This document shows positions 34,611 to 43,665 of a DNA stretch of 64,000 nucleotides, piece after piece. The notes under the pieces are model-generated. The model was not told the DNA's origin. It ran no database searches and was given only the letters and a program-made list of their open reading frames with translations. Origin of the DNA: an uncultured Ruminococcus sp. (GTDB lineage Bacteria; Bacillota; Clostridia; Oscillospirales; Ruminococcaceae). The translations under genes were made by a program, and so were the position numbers. Where the stretch lies: positions 1-64,000 of the forward strand of contig CANQWA010000005.1 in assembly GCA_947627445.1 (NCBI GenBank), given 5' to 3'. How positions within the stretch are numbered: the first letter of the stretch is position 1; every line of letters starts with the position of its first letter.

Positions 34611-35639
34611 CTATATGAATACCAGTAAAAATCCGAGAATTCCGGTGATCAGCCCGAACAGTGAAAATGTAATGACAATTTTGTATTCACTGAAACCGCT
34701 CATCTCAAAATGATGATGAATGGGTGTCATCTTAAAAATTCTTCTGCCTTCGCCGGTTTTTTTCTTGGTATATTTGAAATATGTCACCTGGATCATCACA
34801 GACAGTGCCTCCAGGATATACACCAGCGCCACGAGAATCATGGTCAGATGCTCATGAGTTGCCAGACCGACTGCCGCAACGGAAGCACCCAAATACATAG
34901 AACCGGTATCTCCCATAAAGCATTTTGCCGGATGAAGATTCCACACCAAAAAGCCCAGACAGCCGCCTGCCAATGCTGTAGTGAAAAGGGTATATGTTTC
35001 CATATGAAGCTTGCTGCAAATCAGCGTCAGCAGCAGCATGGAGACCAGCGTCACTGTTCCGCAAAGGCCGTCTACACCGTCCGTGAGATTGACTGCATTG
35101 GTCAGATACAAAATCACCAGCACCATCAGCGGATAATAGAACCACTTGATATCCAGATCCACAAAACCCAGTCCGATCACCGTACTGGTATCTCCCAGAA
35201 AATACATGGCTGCCAGCCAGAGTATCGCTGCCACAACTTGCAAAACGATCTTCTGCATGGGCTTTAATCCCTCGTTCTGCTTCTTTGCCACCTTGGCAAA
35301 ATCATCAATAAAGCCGATGATGCCAAACAGCAGACAAAACAGCAGACAACTCAGCACCTGCAATGCTTCCCGATCCACCAGCAGTGATGTGACATCGGTC
35401 ACCTTGACAAACCGGTATACGGCATAACCCGCCGCTGCAGCAACCATACTTCCTACCATAAACAGAATACCGCCCATAGTGGGTGTACCCTGTTTGTTTG
35501 CGTGCCATTTCGGTCCGAATTCTACTTTGATGGGCTGCCCGAATTTTAGCTTATGCAGCCAGGGCAACAAAATTTTTCCGCCAAAGGCTGCCACTGCAAA
35601 TGCCAGCAATCCTACAGCTATGTTGATCCAGAACGGCAT
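34611..35639 (-). CDS. mraY: Phospho-N-acetylmuramoyl-pentapeptide transferase MraY
   Basis: The 342-residue protein starts at ATG 35639, ten bases after AGGAGG; an ATG three codons earlier is too close to it. It has ten or so membrane helices, KQGTPTMGG (about 45-53), NAVNLTDGVDGL (about 187-198) with the catalytic Asp residues, and TPIHHHFE (about 307-314). It makes lipid I from UDP-MurNAc-pentapeptide and undecaprenyl phosphate. murF ends five bases upstream. The next gene, where many species have murD, is ftsW. Confidence 0.96.
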   Translation of the reverse strand: MPFWINIAVGLLAFAVAAFGGKILLPWLHKLKFGQPIKVEFGPKWHANKQGTPTMGGILFMVGSMVAAAAGYAVYRFVKVTDVTSLLVDREALQVLSCLLFCLLFGIIGFIDDFAKVAKKQNEGLKPMQKIVLQVVAAILWLAAMYFLGDTSTVIGLGFVDLDIKWFYYPLMVLVILYLTNAVNLTDGVDGLCGTVTLVSMLLLTLICSKLHMETYTLFTTALAGGCLGFLVWNLHPAKCFMGDTGSMYLGASVAAVGLATHEHLTMILVALVYILEALSVMIQVTYFKYTKKKTGEGRRIFKMTPIHHHFEMSGFSEYKIVITFSLFGLITGILGFLLVFI

Positions 35640-35644
35640 GTGAC

Positions 35645-37000
35645 TCATTCCTCCTGTCCGAAAATTATCTCCATACATTCCTCCAGATGCATTCCGCGGC
35701 TCGCCTTAAACAACAGAATATCTTTCGGTCGGAGATACGCTTTCACCGCTTCACAAAGCTGCACCTGATCCAGAAATGCCGCTGCCTTTACAGGAGCAGC
35801 CGCCGGTGCAAGATGCTCTGATGATTCCTTCCCATAGCAGAACAGCATATCCACGCCCGATGCAGAAACCATATTCCCCACCATGGCATGAAGCCGTCCC
35901 GACATTGCACCCAACTCCAGCATATCTCCCAGCACAGCGATCCGTCTGCCGCTGCAAGGCATTTCTTTCAGCACATTCAGCGAAGCACGCATAGAATCCG
36001 GACTGGCATTATAACAGTCTGCAATGATGGTATATGCACCCCGGCGTAAAATATTCTGCCGCAATCCCACTGTATGATATCGTTCCAGTGCGGCACAGAT
36101 CTGTTCCGGTGCAATACCGGCAAGCTGTCCCACACAAAATGCTGCCAGCGCATTCATAATATTGTGGTCACCGGCACAGGGCAATGTCACCGGATAAGCT
36201 TTTCCATCCTGTGTCAGAACGGAAAAGTCCGTTTTTTCTGCACGGTGCACGATTTCCACTGCCCGGATATCTGCAGCATCCGTATGTATGCCATAGGTGA
36301 GAACCTTTCGCTTTAGGGAACCCTTCAGCGGTGCCAGGAGTTTATCATCCCCATTGACCACCAAAGGCGCATCTGCCGTCATGCCGTCTAAGATCTCCAG
36401 CTTTGCCTGTAAGATACCTTCCTGAGATTTCAAATTCTCGATATGGGAATATCCGATATTGGTGATGACGCCGACTGTGGGCTGTGCTGTTGAAGAAAGC
36501 CGGCTGATCTCTCCAAAGTGGGACATGCCCATTTCAATGACCGCAGCCTCATGGCTGCGGTCCAGTCTCATAAGCGTTTTGGGTAAGCCGATCTCATTGT
36601 TCAGGTTGCCCTGGGTTTTCAGGGTAACAAACGCCGATTCCAACACACAGGCGATCATTTCCTTTGTAGTGGTTTTTCCTACGCTGCCAGTAATCCCCAC
36701 CAGAAAGGGCTGGAATTTCTTCCGGTAAAACGCGCCGATTTTCAAAAGTGCAAGTGCTGTATTCTCTGTCACCAGACAAGGACATCCTTCAATGGGATGA
36801 TCTGTCACAGCAGCAACTGCCCCTGCACCAATCGCTTCCGGCACAAAATCATGTCCGTCAAAGCGTTCTCCCCGAAGCGCCAGAAACAAACAGCCCTCCG
36901 GCAAATCCCGTGTATCTGTGCTGACACAAGAGATCCTTGCTTCCAGCGGTATCTCACAGTCCAGCACGTCTCCCAATTCTGACAGCATAAATGCTTCCAT
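35645..37000 (-). CDS. murF: UDP-MurNAc-tripeptide-D-Ala-D-Ala ligase MurF
   Basis: The 451-residue protein starts at ATG 37000 behind CGGAGGAG. It has the Mur ligase P-loop GSVGKTTTKEM (about 106-116), NLNNEIGLPKTL (about 135-146) and DCYNASPDSM (about 330-339), typical of MurF. It adds D-Ala-D-Ala to the UDP-MurNAc-tripeptide. The gene order murE-murF-mraY is conserved. Confidence 0.95.
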   Translation of the reverse strand: MEAFMLSELGDVLDCEIPLEARISCVSTDTRDLPEGCLFLALRGERFDGHDFVPEAIGAGAVAAVTDHPIEGCPCLVTENTALALLKIGAFYRKKFQPFLVGITGSVGKTTTKEMIACVLESAFVTLKTQGNLNNEIGLPKTLMRLDRSHEAAVIEMGMSHFGEISRLSSTAQPTVGVITNIGYSHIENLKSQEGILQAKLEILDGMTADAPLVVNGDDKLLAPLKGSLKRKVLTYGIHTDAADIRAVEIVHRAEKTDFSVLTQDGKAYPVTLPCAGDHNIMNALAAFCVGQLAGIAPEQICAALERYHTVGLRQNILRRGAYTIIADCYNASPDSMRASLNVLKEMPCSGRRIAVLGDMLELGAMSGRLHAMVGNMVSASGVDMLFCYGKESSEHLAPAAAPVKAAAFLDQVQLCEAVKAYLRPKDILLFKASRGMHLEECMEIIFGQEE

Positions 37001-37051
37001 CTAAAAACTCCTCCGATTAAAAACCTGTTTTGTCTCTATGGTGTGCTGGCA

Positions 37052-38500
37052 CTACCGCTCCGGCACGTGGGGCAGACATTCTCTCACAATCTCCCGTTCA
37101 TCCATATGAATATGCAAACCGCCGCTGAGGATCTGATAATCCTCATGCCCCTTTCCGGCAAGAACGATCACATCCTCCGGCTGTGCCAATTGCATACTAC
37201 GCAGAATGGCTTCCTTCCGGTCTACAACCACCTCATAAGGCACATCACGGTCTGTCAAACCCGTCAAAATTTCTGCAATGATTGCCTCGGGGTCTTCATC
37301 TCTGGGATTATCCGAAGTGACGATCAGCAAATCGGCGTATTTCGCCGCAGCTTTCGCCATTTTCGGACGCTTAGTATTGTCTCGGTTGCCGCCGCAGCCA
37401 AAGAGACAAATCAGTCTTCCTTTGGTGTACTCCTTGACACTGCGAAGAATATTTTCTATCGCATCCGGCGTATGGGCATAGTCACAGATCACGGTAAAAT
37501 CTCTCCCGGTAGGAATCACTTCACATCTGCCCCGGACACCGCTGCAGGTTTCCAATGCGGAAAGGATCTGTTTCAGCGGCAGCTTCCTTGTACAGCAGAC
37601 AGCCAAAGCCGCCAATGCGTTGGAAACGTTGAACATCCCAATGAGCTGAAGATTCACAGGAAAGGACTTATCATTGCAGCACAACCAGAAGCTTGTGCCG
37701 TCGGCTCTCAGCTTAATGGCATCCGCATAATAATCACCCCGTCCTTCAGTGCTATAGGTTTTTTTCGGACAGGAGATCTCCTCATAAAGCCTTTTTCCAT
37801 AAGCATCGTCTATATTGATCACAGCATAGTCGCATCGATGAAACAGCAGCTTTTTCGCCTGATAATAATTCTCCATGGTACCGTGATAATCCAAATGATC
37901 CTGGGTCAGATTGGTAAATACCGCAGCATCAAAATGAGTCACGCCGATCCGCTGCTGCACCAGACCAAAGGAAGAAACCTCCATGACTACATAGTCACAG
38001 CCTTCCTCTGCCATCCGGGCATACAGCGCCATGAGATCATACACAAAGGGGGTCGTATTCTCTGTATGAATAATCTTGTCACCGATCTCATTCTGTATCG
38101 TACCAATCAGTCCCACCTTATAGCCGCTTCTGGTCAGAATGTGCTTGATTACATTGGTGATGGTGGTTTTTCCGTTGGTTCCGGTCACACCAATAAAGTG
38201 CATCTTCCGTTCCGGATGTCCAAACCAGGCTGCACAGAGCTTACCGTATAATGCCCGGGTATCCTCTGTGAGGATCTGCCGGTCTCCCAGCCCCAGATCG
38301 TGATCCGCAATGACAGCCGCAGCACCCTTGTTCAAGACCTCTTCTGCCACTGTATGACCGTCAAAGCGTTCTCCCCGGATGCAGGCAAAGATCATACCCG
38401 GCTGTACCTTCCGGGAATCATCCGTCAATCCGGTGATTTCCTGATCCGGCAGAGCGGTCTCTGTCTCATGTTCCAGCAATGTGTATAACTGCATGCTCAT
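37052..38500 (-). CDS. murE: UDP-MurNAc-tripeptide synthetase MurE, meso-DAP type
   Basis: The 482-residue protein starts at ATG 38500 behind GGAAGG (a second ATG two codons in is possible). It has the P-loop GTNGKTT (107-113) and NLTQDHLDYHGTMENY (about 197-212). DNPR at 397-400 is the motif whose Arg binds meso-diaminopimelate in E. coli MurE, so the third peptide residue is predicted to be meso-DAP rather than Lys. It ligates that residue to UDP-MurNAc-L-Ala-D-Glu. Confidence 0.95.
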   Translation of the reverse strand: MSMQLYTLLEHETETALPDQEITGLTDDSRKVQPGMIFACIRGERFDGHTVAEEVLNKGAAAVIADHDLGLGDRQILTEDTRALYGKLCAAWFGHPERKMHFIGVTGTNGKTTITNVIKHILTRSGYKVGLIGTIQNEIGDKIIHTENTTPFVYDLMALYARMAEEGCDYVVMEVSSFGLVQQRIGVTHFDAAVFTNLTQDHLDYHGTMENYYQAKKLLFHRCDYAVINIDDAYGKRLYEEISCPKKTYSTEGRGDYYADAIKLRADGTSFWLCCNDKSFPVNLQLIGMFNVSNALAALAVCCTRKLPLKQILSALETCSGVRGRCEVIPTGRDFTVICDYAHTPDAIENILRSVKEYTKGRLICLFGCGGNRDNTKRPKMAKAAAKYADLLIVTSDNPRDEDPEAIIAEILTGLTDRDVPYEVVVDRKEAILRSMQLAQPEDVIVLAGKGHEDYQILSGGLHIHMDEREIVRECLPHVPER

Positions 38501-38620
38501 TCATTCCTTCCCCTTGCAGCATACCGAAATCTGCAAGTACGTGATCGAAATTCTATGATAGATTCTCGGGGGTATTTTTGGATATGATCTGAAATACTTG
38601 GATGGCAAGCCGATTTTTCG

Positions 38621-38639
38621 CAGGCATACTTTATGCCTG
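38621..38639 (-). promoter_or_regulatory. Hairpin between the PASTA PBP gene and murE
   Basis: CAGGCATA (38621-38628) pairs with TATGCCTG (38632-38639) across a 3-base loop in a 210-bp gap. On the minus strand it is followed by CGAAAAATCGG, not a T-run. It may slow transcription or mark a processing site. Confidence 0.35.
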
Positions 38640-38712
38640 GCAAAGAAAAATAACGCAGGAATGCGGAAAAGCGGCTTATCAGACAAGCGCTCTGCGATCG
38701 TGTCAACACCCC

Positions 38713-41043
38713 CTAATCGTTGACCTCACCGGCAACCAATGTCAATGTCACAGAAGTGCCCTTCTGCACCTGTGTTCCCTCAGCCACAGACTGATACTGC
38801 ACCAGTGCACCCGAACTGCTTGCTGAAGCACCCACTACCGCATAATTCAGCCCATAGTAAGATAGCGTCTCATTTGCCTGTGACAGGGTCATACCGATGA
38901 GTGCAGGCATCTTCACCAGATCACGTGTCATATTATCCTCGGTATACAGGATCACCTTACAGCCCTTTGCAACCGTCGTACCTGTGGTGGGCGACTGTGC
39001 CTTAACAGCCGTTCCCTCCCCCACGATTTCATAGGTCAGTCCCAGTTCTTCCAGAGAAGCCTTGGCACTGTTCAGAGAAGCATCCTGAAGCAGCGGAACA
39101 GAAACATTCATCTCCGCATATTCCTCTTCCGTATAAGACGGATAATAGCCCAGATGAGGCAGGATATTCTCCATGATCTCTCTGGCATAAGGTACAACAA
39201 CATCAGAGCCGTAGTAGCCGATCTCCGGATTGGGATAATCCGCCTGAATCAACATGATCACTTCCGGATCATCTGCCGGTGCAAAGCAGCAGTAAGACGA
39301 AACATAGTCATCTTCGATTGCCGTATTACGAAGCTCCGCCGTACCGGATTTGCCGCCGATGCGATAGCCCTGAATGTAGACATTGTGAGAAGGATTGTTA
39401 TTGACAACCGCTTCCAGCTGTTCCCGAACCGTCTTTGAGGTTTCCTCTGAAACCACCTGCCGCTTGACTTCTACGCTGTTTTGCAGCACGGTATTGCCAT
39501 AGCAGTCCACAATGTGATCGACCACATAAGGCGTCACCAGATTGCCGCCGTTGATTGCTGCAGAATAAGCAGTGATCAGTTCTAAGGTGCTCAGCTCATT
39601 GGTCTGACCGAAGGCACTGGATGCCAGGTCAACCTTGTTCATATTTTCCAACTCGACATAGACACCAGAAACCTCGCCCGGCAGATCAATACCGGTTCGT
39701 TCCGTCAGTCCAAAGCCCTTGAAATAATAGGAAAAACGCTCGCCGCCCAGCCGCAGACCGATCTCCATAAAGGCGGGGTTGCAGGAATTGGTCAGTGCCT
39801 GTGTAAAGTTCTGCGAACCGTGACCGGTTCTCTTGGAGCAACCGATCTCTGCGTCCACTACCTGTAAAAACCCCTGACAGAAAAATCTGTCTGTATCCAG
39901 ATCAACCAAATCCTCTTCAAAAGCGGAGGCAGTTGTCACGATCTTGAATGTGGAACCGGGAGGATTAATCTCACCGATTGCCTTGTTGCGCCACTGCTTT
40001 TCCCGTGCCTCCAAATAAGCTTCCCGGTATTCCTCCTTCGGCAGTTCTGCCAGTTCCTTGGCAGTTACCGGATCAAATATCTCAGAAGGATTATTCAGAT
40101 CAAAAGAAGGATAGGTCGCCATGGCATAGATTTCGCCGGTTTTTGGGTTCATAATGATACCCGTTGCCCGATCCTTAACCTCGTATTGCTGCACTAACTC
40201 TCCCAGACTCTTTTCCAGATAATACTGCATGGTGGTATCCAGAGTCAGATACAGCGAAGCCCCATCCTCGGCATCATAAGTTGTCGAATACCGATAGGGC
40301 ATTTCTTCACCGTTGGCAGCCTGAGCAGAGATTACTCTGCCGTCTACACCGGAGAGATAGTCATCATACTGATATTCCAGACCATACTGTCCGTCGCCGT
40401 CACCGTTGGTAAAACCGATCACCGCCGCAGCAAGCTCATTCTGCGGATAATACCGTCGTGTGGTCGCCTGTGTACCAATAAAGGAGAGATTCAGCTGATC
40501 AAAATATGCCGTCAGCTCGTCTGCCACATCCTTTTCCACCTGAGTTTGCAGCACATAATATCTGCCCTCTTTCAGAAACGCTTCTTCTACCTCTGCGGCA
40601 GAGATCTCCAGCTTTTCGGATAAAAAAGTCGTAATGGACTCCTGAAGCTGATCCAGATTCACGATATTGGCAGCTTCTCCTCCAGATTCGCTGATTTTTT
40701 TCTCATTGGATTTCTCAATATCCTCCATCTGCTCCCGGAATAATTGGGGATCCATATAGACATCATAGACTGTTGCACTCCACGCAAGGGCTGTTCCCTC
40801 TGCATCGTAGATGGCACCCCGATTGGCGTCCAGGGTCATTGTACCAAAATGATAGTTATTTGCCAGCGCCTCATACCGCTCATTCTCCATCACAGACACC
40901 TTGAACAGATTGCCTGCTACTGCACAGCCAAACAGCACCAGTACAATAAGAACCACCATATTGGCACGACGCTGCATCCGAGAAGGTGCAGAAAGCGGTG
41001 CTTTATCTTCTGGATAATGCTTGTATTTACGTTTCAATCCCAT
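38713..41043 (-). CDS. Class B penicillin-binding protein with PASTA domains (FtsI/SpoVD type)
   Basis: The 776-residue protein starts at ATG 41043 behind AGGAGG. A basic cytoplasmic tail precedes one membrane helix (about 29-46), a dimerisation domain, and the transpeptidase with nucleophile Ser364 in STFK, an SCN motif (TNSCNP) and KSGTAE (about 577-582). Two PASTA domains follow near the C-terminus (from LQDASLNSAKASL and from VKMPALIGMTLSQAN). It crosslinks septal or spore-cortex peptidoglycan and is the likely partner of the FtsW/SpoVE protein in this cluster. An intercalated segment of about 60 residues (about 105-165) is charged and helical. Confidence 0.93.
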   Translation of the reverse strand: MGLKRKYKHYPEDKAPLSAPSRMQRRANMVVLIVLVLFGCAVAGNLFKVSVMENERYEALANNYHFGTMTLDANRGAIYDAEGTALAWSATVYDVYMDPQLFREQMEDIEKSNEKKISESGGEAANIVNLDQLQESITTFLSEKLEISAAEVEEAFLKEGRYYVLQTQVEKDVADELTAYFDQLNLSFIGTQATTRRYYPQNELAAAVIGFTNGDGDGQYGLEYQYDDYLSGVDGRVISAQAANGEEMPYRYSTTYDAEDGASLYLTLDTTMQYYLEKSLGELVQQYEVKDRATGIIMNPKTGEIYAMATYPSFDLNNPSEIFDPVTAKELAELPKEEYREAYLEAREKQWRNKAIGEINPPGSTFKIVTTASAFEEDLVDLDTDRFFCQGFLQVVDAEIGCSKRTGHGSQNFTQALTNSCNPAFMEIGLRLGGERFSYYFKGFGLTERTGIDLPGEVSGVYVELENMNKVDLASSAFGQTNELSTLELITAYSAAINGGNLVTPYVVDHIVDCYGNTVLQNSVEVKRQVVSEETSKTVREQLEAVVNNNPSHNVYIQGYRIGGKSGTAELRNTAIEDDYVSSYCCFAPADDPEVIMLIQADYPNPEIGYYGSDVVVPYAREIMENILPHLGYYPSYTEEEYAEMNVSVPLLQDASLNSAKASLEELGLTYEIVGEGTAVKAQSPTTGTTVAKGCKVILYTEDNMTRDLVKMPALIGMTLSQANETLSYYGLNYAVVGASASSSGALVQYQSVAEGTQVQKGTSVTLTLVAGEVND

Positions 41044-41098
41044 TATACCGCTCCTCCTTTTTCGGCGCCTGTTTCTACATATTTCGATATAATAGAAG

Positions 41099-41247
41099 CA
41101 GGCGGGAAACATCAATGATTACCCCGCCTGTTAAACCGCCGTATACCGGCGGGAATATTCGATTTTGCGGCAGTTCATGACGCATGCCGCAAAATACACG
41201 TGTATTGGACGAAGCAGCATCTGCGTGAGATGGCTATCTGTCCAATA
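41099..41247. promoter_or_regulatory. Cluster of four hairpins between ftsL and the PBP gene
   Basis: Four inverted repeats lie in 150 bp: CAGGCGGG/CCCGCCTG (41099-41106, 41123-41130); CCGCCG/CGGCGG (41136-41141, 41147-41152); ATTTTGCGGCA/TGCCGCAAAAT (41162-41172, 41185-41195); TATTGGAC/GTCCAATA (41203-41210, 41240-41247). They fill a 380-bp gap in an otherwise tight cluster. On the minus strand a -35/-10-like pair (TTGATG, 17 bp, TTATAT) overlaps the last hairpin before the PBP gene, so a terminator plus internal promoter is possible. Confidence 0.55.
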
Positions 41248-41423
41248 GCCTCATTTGTCACCACGACAAAGGCATACTCTCATCCGAACCCGAATAATTG
41301 CTCAGTTCTTTTGTATCTATATACTAACGGCGTTTTTTTCTATCTTTCGCAAATGCGATCGCCGATAGCAGCAATAATAATTGTTGGGAGAATCTCCGTT
41401 TCACTATCCTCATTCTATGCGGC

Positions 41424-41867
41424 TTATCCCTTGAGATATGCCACAATGTCCTCAAACTTTCGTTTGATCTTCACAAAGATATTCTGTTCTCCGTCTTCGA
41501 TGACAACTTCATCTTCTAATTGGATTTGCAGATACTGAATCTGGGATTTGTCTAATTGCTGAAGTCCCAGACGATCCTCTGCATATTCTTTGATATTACT
41601 GATGGAGGCTTTTCCCTCCAGCTCTGTCTGCATCCGCACATTCTCGCTGCGCAATATATTCAGTTCAGACGTGGCAGCGGAGATCTCATTGTAGATCTCA
41701 TTCTGCTGCACATAGCTGTTGATCACCACACTGAACAGCAGAAGTGCCAGCACACCGACCAGAACGATCTTAAAGGCTATGCCTTGTCTGGAAGGATCAA
41801 ACCGAAACACAAAGATACCCGTTGACGGAATCTTATCTGCCGGGGTCTGCTCCAAATCTTGTTTCAT
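41424..41867 (-). CDS. ftsL: Cell division protein FtsL/DivIC-like
   Basis: The 147-residue protein starts at ATG 41867 behind AAAGGAG, which lies in the rsmH tail. A cytoplasmic N-terminus of about 33 residues is followed by one membrane helix (about 33-52), then a coiled coil (NEIYNEISAATSELNILRSENV) and EYAEDRLGLQQLDKSQIQYL, the usual end of FtsL. It bridges FtsQ/DivIB and the septal synthase. Sequence conservation is low in this family, so the assignment rests on topology and the position between rsmH and the PBP gene. Confidence 0.85.
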   Translation of the reverse strand: MKQDLEQTPADKIPSTGIFVFRFDPSRQGIAFKIVLVGVLALLLFSVVINSYVQQNEIYNEISAATSELNILRSENVRMQTELEGKASISNIKEYAEDRLGLQQLDKSQIQYLQIQLEDEVVIEDGEQNIFVKIKRKFEDIVAYLKG

Positions 41868-41871
41868 TTGC

Positions 41872-42798
41872 TCAGCAGCTCCTTTCCAGAACACGCAGCT
41901 TTGCACTGTGGCTGCGCCTATTTTGCACAAGTTCTGCATCGGATGCAGTAATAGGCTTTCGACAGATCAGTTTCGCCTGAGGCGTTCTGCCGCAGACACA
42001 TTGCGGAAAATCCGGGGGACAAATACACCCCTGACACCAAGCCGCAAACTGCCTCTTGACCATACGGTCTTCCAGTGAATGAAAAGTAATAACAGCCAGC
42101 CGGCCTCCGGGTTTCAGTACAGAAAACGCCGCCTGCAATCCTTTTTCCAGATGTTCAAACTCGCCGTTAACGGCGATGCGAATTGCCTGAAATGATTTCT
42201 TGCAAGGATTTTTGCTCCGGCGAACCTTTGCCGGTACGCTGCTTTTGATCAGCTCTGCCAATTCTAACGTGGTGTGAATGGGCTGCGTTTGACGCACTTC
42301 CACGATCCGCCGCGCAATACTTCTGGCATAGCTTTCTTCCCCATAGGTATATAAGATACGAGACAGTTCCTGTTCCGATGCCGTATTCACCAGTTCCTCG
42401 GCTGTCATACCCATTCGACTCATACGCATGTCCAACGGTGCATCCTCATGATAGGAAAAGCCTCGGGAGCCTTCGTCCAATTGATAGGAAGAAACACCCA
42501 AATCCAGCAGCACACCATCTACAGCAAAAATGCCCATTTTTGCAAGCACCGACTGCATTTTATCATAATTACTGTGTACCACTGTTGCAGGATATCCCTT
42601 CAGCCGCTGGGTTGCGGCACGCACTGCATCTGGGTCACGGTCAAAGCCAATAAGGCGACCGCCCCCTGTCAATTGTTTTGCAATTTCAATGGAATGACCA
42701 GCGCCGCCAACCGTTCCGTCTGCATAGATGCCGTCCGGTTGAATCTGTAATCCATCCAGTACCTCCTGAAGCAGCACGGGAATATGCACAAATTCCAT
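41872..42798 (-). CDS. rsmH: 16S rRNA (cytosine-1402-N4)-methyltransferase RsmH
   Basis: The 308-residue protein starts at ATG 42798 behind CAGGAGG. It opens with FVHIPVLLQEVLDGL, then YADGTVGGAGHS (about 24-35), the SAM-binding motif, DGVLLDLGVSSYQLD, and the C-terminal RSHSAKLRVLE. It methylates N4 of C1402 in the ribosomal P site. The mraZ-rsmH-ftsL order is the conserved head of the cluster. Confidence 0.96.
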   Translation of the reverse strand: MEFVHIPVLLQEVLDGLQIQPDGIYADGTVGGAGHSIEIAKQLTGGGRLIGFDRDPDAVRAATQRLKGYPATVVHSNYDKMQSVLAKMGIFAVDGVLLDLGVSSYQLDEGSRGFSYHEDAPLDMRMSRMGMTAEELVNTASEQELSRILYTYGEESYARSIARRIVEVRQTQPIHTTLELAELIKSSVPAKVRRSKNPCKKSFQAIRIAVNGEFEHLEKGLQAAFSVLKPGGRLAVITFHSLEDRMVKRQFAAWCQGCICPPDFPQCVCGRTPQAKLICRKPITASDAELVQNRRSHSAKLRVLERSC

Positions 42799-42810
42799 CG
42801 CAGCCTCCTG

Positions 42811-43239
42811 CTAAAAGCCTGCTTCCGTCAGAACATCCCGCATATCTTCCGGCTTGAGGGAAGCATTCATTTCTTCCCAGCGGGACTTGTCCCAGATTTC
42901 AGCTTTGTTATGTGCGCCAATCACCACAACGTCCTTTTCCAAACCGGCAAAGGCACGCAGATCCTGAGGCAGAAGCACACGTCCCTGCTTATCCGGTACA
43001 AGTTCACCAGCGCCGGAGAAAAGCCAGCGCTTTACCTGACCTCCCCTGGACTCTGGAATAGATGCAATCTTTGCAGAAAGCCGATCCCATTCCTCCTGGG
43101 AATACACGGTCAAACATATCTGATCCAAACTTTTGGTCACATAAAAAGATGATCCGAGGATCTCACGGAGCTTGGTGGGAAAATTCAGGCGACCCTTGGT
43201 ATCGATATTATGATGAAACGTACCCATAAGGGAAGCCAA
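42811..43239 (-). CDS. mraZ: Transcriptional regulator MraZ
   Basis: I place the start at TTG 43239, nine bases after AGGCGG, which gives a 142-residue protein beginning MASLMGTFHHNIDTKGRL; ATG 43227 is possible but has no ribosome-binding site. Two SpoVT-AbrB-like halves are visible, each with its signature: DTKGRLNFPTKLRE and DKQGRVLLPQDLR. MraZ forms rings that bind repeats upstream of its own operon and tune expression of the division and cell wall cluster. It is the first gene after the 43337-43365 promoter. Confidence 0.93.
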   Translation of the reverse strand: MASLMGTFHHNIDTKGRLNFPTKLREILGSSFYVTKSLDQICLTVYSQEEWDRLSAKIASIPESRGGQVKRWLFSGAGELVPDKQGRVLLPQDLRAFAGLEKDVVVIGAHNKAEIWDKSRWEEMNASLKPEDMRDVLTEAGF

Positions 43240-43336
43240 TGATCTTCGCCGCCTTTCCGTCAAAAATGCGGCACGACACATTTACCCACAAAGCAACATT
43301 GTGTCTCCACTTTTCACCGCTACAATTGATATTTCT

Positions 43337-43365
43337 ATTATACATTATCTGATTAGAAAAATCAA
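43337..43365 (-). promoter_or_regulatory. Main promoter of the division and cell wall cluster
   Basis: On the minus strand TTGATT (43360-43365), 17 bp, TATAAT (43337-43342). The leader to mraZ is about 90 bases. Confidence 0.8.
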
Positions 43366-43428
43366 GGCTCTGAGAGAGAAAAAACGGTAGAATTATGTCC
43401 GAATTTTTTTCCACTTTTTGTACGCATT

Positions 43429-43507
43429 CTACAATTTCACAGAGAAAATCTCATTTTTTCCGCAGTGGGGAAAAATGGGGCAGAAAAATAATGCGATGAA
43501 ATTGTAG
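43429..43507. repeat. 11-bp inverted repeat upstream of the small plus-strand ORF
   Basis: CTACAATTTCA (43429-43439) and TGAAATTGTAG (43497-43507) are perfect complements, 57 bp apart. CGCATT and AATGCG lie beside the two arms. The right arm ends immediately before the GGAGGAGG ribosome-binding site of the small ORF. Confidence 0.5.
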
Positions 43508-43518
43508 GGAGGAGGAAT

Positions 43519-43665
43519 GTGGTGGTGAAAGATACCTGCCACTGTTCGGAAGAAATTCCCTCCATCCAAATCAGAAAAAAGCCTGACGCACATCAAGATC
43601 GCCGCTCACACAAACAGATTCTTTCTGCCATGCACATCAAAAAATTCGCCCTCCATGCGGCTTGA
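43519..43665 (+). CDS. Candidate small protein, 48 residues
   Basis: The frame opens with three consecutive GTG codons (43519, 43522, 43525) after GGGAGGAGG and runs to TGA at 43663-43665. The predicted product begins VVVKDTCHCSEEIPS and is rich in His, Lys and Arg, with a CHC near the start; there is no membrane helix. The stop codon lies in the loop of a strong terminator that fits the same strand. It is on the opposite strand to mraZ and tuf. No family is recognised. The strong ribosome-binding site and the matching terminator support a real gene, but no convincing promoter is visible and an untranslated RNA is an alternative. Confidence 0.45.
   Translation: MVVKDTCHCSEEIPSIQIRKKPDAHQDRRSHKQILSAMHIKKFALHAA

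Noticed and set aside
38497..38826. Small frames of 61-74 codons between murE and the PBP gene
   Set aside because: They overlap the gene ends or an inverted repeat and lack ribosome-binding sites; they look like chance.
43266..43320. MraZ box repeats upstream of mraZ
   Set aside because: AAAGTGG and TTTGTGG are present, but the spacing does not give the regular repeats that MraZ binds, so I do not call the site.
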